Below are positions 62,638-64,000 of a DNA stretch of 64,000 nucleotides, in pieces. The stretch's first letter is position 1; every line of letters begins with the position of its first letter. Source of the stretch: Sinorhizobium alkalisoli (GTDB lineage: Bacteria > Pseudomonadota > Alphaproteobacteria > Rhizobiales > Rhizobiaceae); contig NZ_CP034909.1 in NCBI RefSeq assembly GCF_008932245.1, positions 434,001 through 498,000 on the forward strand, read 5' to 3'. Made by a program: the position numbers and the translations under genes. The notes under the pieces are model-generated. The model was not told where the DNA came from. It saw nothing but the letters and a program-made list of their open reading frames with translations, and searched no databases.

Positions 62638-62922
62638 ATGAAGACGCTGATCAAACTCACCCTCGCCTCTGCCCTCGCTGTCGGGACCGCCTACGGCGCT
62701 CTCGCGCAGGAGTTCACAAAGGGAACCGTTAAGAAGGTCGACGCCAAGGCGAAGAAGGTCACGCTGATCCACGAGGAGCTGAAGAGCCTTGAGATGCCGG
62801 CGATGACCATGGTGTTCCGCGTCCAAGACGACGCGATCCTGGAGAAGCTGAAGGAAGGCGCGAACGTCGAATTCGTCGCCGAGCGCGTCAACGGAAAGTT
62901 GACAGTCATTGAGGTCAAATAA
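62638..62922 (+). CDS. CusF-like periplasmic copper-binding protein
   Basis: 94 residues. Signal peptide (LIKLTLASALAVGTAYGALA) and a small beta-barrel domain: GTVKKVDAKAKKVTLIHEEL then SLEMPAMTMVFRVQDDAILE. In CusF the ligands are H36, W44, M47 and M49; here the His and both Met are present, and the Trp position is Met (MPAMTM), giving a possible extra thioether. It receives or delivers Cu(I). AGGAAGGAGAC precedes the start. Last gene of the cluster. Confidence 0.87.
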   Translation: MKTLIKLTLASALAVGTAYGALAQEFTKGTVKKVDAKAKKVTLIHEELKSLEMPAMTMVFRVQDDAILEKLKEGANVEFVAERVNGKLTVIEVK

Positions 62923-62927
62923 TTCCC

Positions 62928-62970
62928 GACACAGGACGCGGGCGTAGCCGCCCGCGTCCTGTGTCTTTCA
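62928..62970 (+). terminator. Strong terminator closing the copper cluster
   Basis: Two 17-base perfect arms (62928-62944 and 62949-62965; GACACAGGACGCGGGCG with its complement) and a 4-base loop, then TTTCATT. It lies 6 bp after the CusF-like stop and may stop transcription from both sides. Confidence 0.9.
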
Positions 62971-63034
62971 TTCGTTGGGCGACAGCTCCGATCGATGTCT
63001 TGGATGTCGCTCGCGGCGTGCTGCAGCGGGAGTG

Positions 63035-63403
63035 TTACGATACGGGCGGCGTGCAGACGGTTCTCCAGAGATCGTCTTTCCAGTCGCTTCCCCCACCTTC
63101 CGCAGTGGGTATCGCGTAATCGACGCCCCTTACCGAAACCGCCGGCGGTGGGCCGCATCGGACAGATGCCTTGTGTTGGCCGGGGTCCTTGTAACCGGCC
63201 TCTATGTCGTCACTCGTTTGTGACAGTGAGATGTATACATCATAGTCATAGTCGGTGCTCGACGCCACCTGGCTCCCTACAAGGCTCAGATTGACGATGG
63301 TGTGATCCTGAAAGCGTGCCGTGTGGAAGATCACCGGCTCGGTTGCGGTCGCTGACGAGAGGAGCAATGTCTCGACAGCAAGGACTGAAATGACAATACG
63401 CAT
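63035..63403 (-). CDS. Small secreted protein of unknown function
   Basis: 122 residues. Signal peptide MRIVISVLAVETLLLSSATA, then FHTARFQDHTIVNLSLVGSQ, a Tyr/Asp-rich stretch (STDYDYDVYISLSQTSDD) and two Cys near the C-terminus (VRCGPPPAVSVRG, WRTVCTPP) that may form a disulfide. I do not recognise the family. It is convergent with the copper cluster across the terminator. The GGAGGGGTGA upstream of its ATG supports the start. Confidence 0.6.
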   Translation of the reverse strand: MRIVISVLAVETLLLSSATATEPVIFHTARFQDHTIVNLSLVGSQVASSTDYDYDVYISLSQTSDDIEAGYKDPGQHKASVRCGPPPAVSVRGVDYAIPTAEGGGSDWKDDLWRTVCTPPVS

Positions 63404-63872
63404 TCACCCCTCCCGTGGTTCATGCGACGCCAAACCATACCATGACGGCGCTCCATTGCCTCCGCGAAATTCGCACGTAAGAAGACAGAAGCTCAGATAC
63501 CGGGTGCCCGAACGCCTGGGTGACATGCGCGCTGGCCCCTTGCGCCGACTAGCCGTGCCCCGGCAGCCAGCCCAGCGCTCGCCGGATGCTCCATATCGAG
63601 CCTAGCCGCTCCCGATTTGGACGGCGTTGAAAACGCCTGCTACTGCTGCTGCAGTTCCGGCACGTCAGGCCACCTGAGGAATGCTGAACCAAACGCCTCC
63701 TTGAAGCCGATTGTGTGCCGAACTTCGTGATCACTGCGGGTTAGCCCTTTTCTCGGGGGAAAGCCCGCTCATTGGAGCAATCCAGGACATGAGCCGAGTT
63801 CGGCGCGCTTTCAACCGGCCGCGCAGGAGCGGACCGCCCCACCCATCAATGGCGACCGCAGCGCCGTCTTGA
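63404..63872. other. Intergenic, no gene recognised
   Basis: About 470 bp. It includes ORFs of 60-90 codons with no recognisable similarity, and a GCCGTCTTGATCAGACGGC hairpin at about 63863-63881 that overlaps the stop of the partial ORF at the edge. It may hold degraded accessory DNA. Confidence 0.4.
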
Positions 63873-64000
63873 TCAGACGGCCTCGGTCGACAGGAAGCCC
63901 GCGGCTCCTCGTTCGGCTGCAGCCTGCAAGCGTGCCGCGGCGTTCACACCATGGCCACCAGAATCGCCACCTATGACCACAACGTCGGCAATGTGTAGCC
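63873..64000 (-). CDS. Partial ORF at window edge, unknown
   Basis: On the minus strand the frame is open from the edge to a TGA stop, 42 codons. The visible end reads ADVVVIGGDSGGHGVNAAAR then LQAAAERGAAGFLSTEAV. The hydrophobic strand plus Gly-rich loop could be nucleotide-binding, but the piece is too short to name. Only half-supported as a real gene. Confidence 0.3.
   Translation of the reverse strand, partial: LHIADVVVIGGDSGGHGVNAAARLQAAAERGAAGFLSTEAV

Noticed and set aside
60790..62826. 678-codon minus-strand ORF, His/Asp-rich
   Set aside because: It covers three clear plus-strand copper genes in mirror frame; the His richness comes from antisense of GTG/ATG-rich codons.
1..64000. CRISPR arrays, insertion sequences, tRNA or rRNA genes
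   Set aside because: No regularly spaced repeats, transposase motifs or tRNA-like cloverleaf/CCA ends were seen on either strand.

Overview
The window is high-GC alphaproteobacterial DNA. Gene content and order point to a Sinorhizobium/Ensifer chromosome: a De Ley-Doudoroff sugar-acid operon with an IclR regulator, tandem LuxR solos, an Fo-only ATP synthase operon (atpI-B-E-F'-F), separate glyQ and glyS around a lemA pair, rhizobial DUF6101 and DUF1217 proteins, a BA14K-like protein, and RIME-like intergenic palindromes. The species cannot be fixed from the sequence alone. No tRNA, rRNA, transposase, prophage or CRISPR array was recognised. Almost all very long ORFs opposite annotated genes are GC-rich mirror frames.

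Layout. 1-1.3 kb: tail of an EAL-domain protein and an exported PRC-barrel protein. 1.6-7.6 kb: a five-gene minus-strand operon (SDR, dgoK, dgoA, lactonase, dehydratase) that would take galactonate/arabinonate-type sugar acids to pyruvate and glyceraldehyde-3-phosphate. It diverges from an IclR regulator, with a promoter and a perfect-arm operator in the gap. 7.9-9.7 kb: two paralogous LuxR solos. 9.87-10.02 kb: a sigma-54-type promoter followed by a structured, terminator-like segment (candidate sRNA or mrp leader). 10.2-15.2 kb: mrp, kup and a SleB-type hydrolase. 15.5-18.3 kb: ATP synthase Fo operon with a good promoter and terminator. 18.7-28.6 kb: rnhB, a radical SAM protein, a short GT2-like protein, TPR-ispE-moaB, polyprenyl diphosphate synthase, DUF2007, a methyltransferase and an S49 peptidase. 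28.7-39.1 kb: glyQ, lemA-DUF2207, glyS, an AraC regulator, a cupin, DUF523, an exported protein and purD. 39.2-43.8 kb: a GGDEF/EAL receptor translationally coupled to a PotD-like periplasmic protein, resembling the NspS/MbaA arrangement, then ubiA. 44.1-50.4 kb: DUF6101, a five-repeat DUF1217 protein, an FAD oxidase, a Sua5-type enzyme and an unknown.

50.7-53.5 kb is the most distinctive locus. A clear cobalamin riboswitch aptamer sits on the plus strand upstream of a GbcA/GbcB-like Rieske oxygenase and reductase pair (glycine-betaine demethylase type). A rhizobial palindromic repeat lies between aptamer and start codon and ends like a terminator. This suggests B12 control of betaine demethylation. 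53.5-58.3 kb: a GH25 lysozyme-like protein, BA14K, acyl-CoA dehydrogenase and enoyl-CoA hydratase.

58.4-63 kb: a compact periplasmic copper-handling cluster (His/Cys-rich exported protein, lipoprotein, TolC-like lipoprotein, Tat-exported multicopper oxidase, cupredoxin, CusF-like protein) closed by a very strong terminator. It has no visible P-type ATPase or RND pump and looks like an accessory insertion next to core genes. The last kilobase holds a secreted unknown and a partial ORF at the edge.
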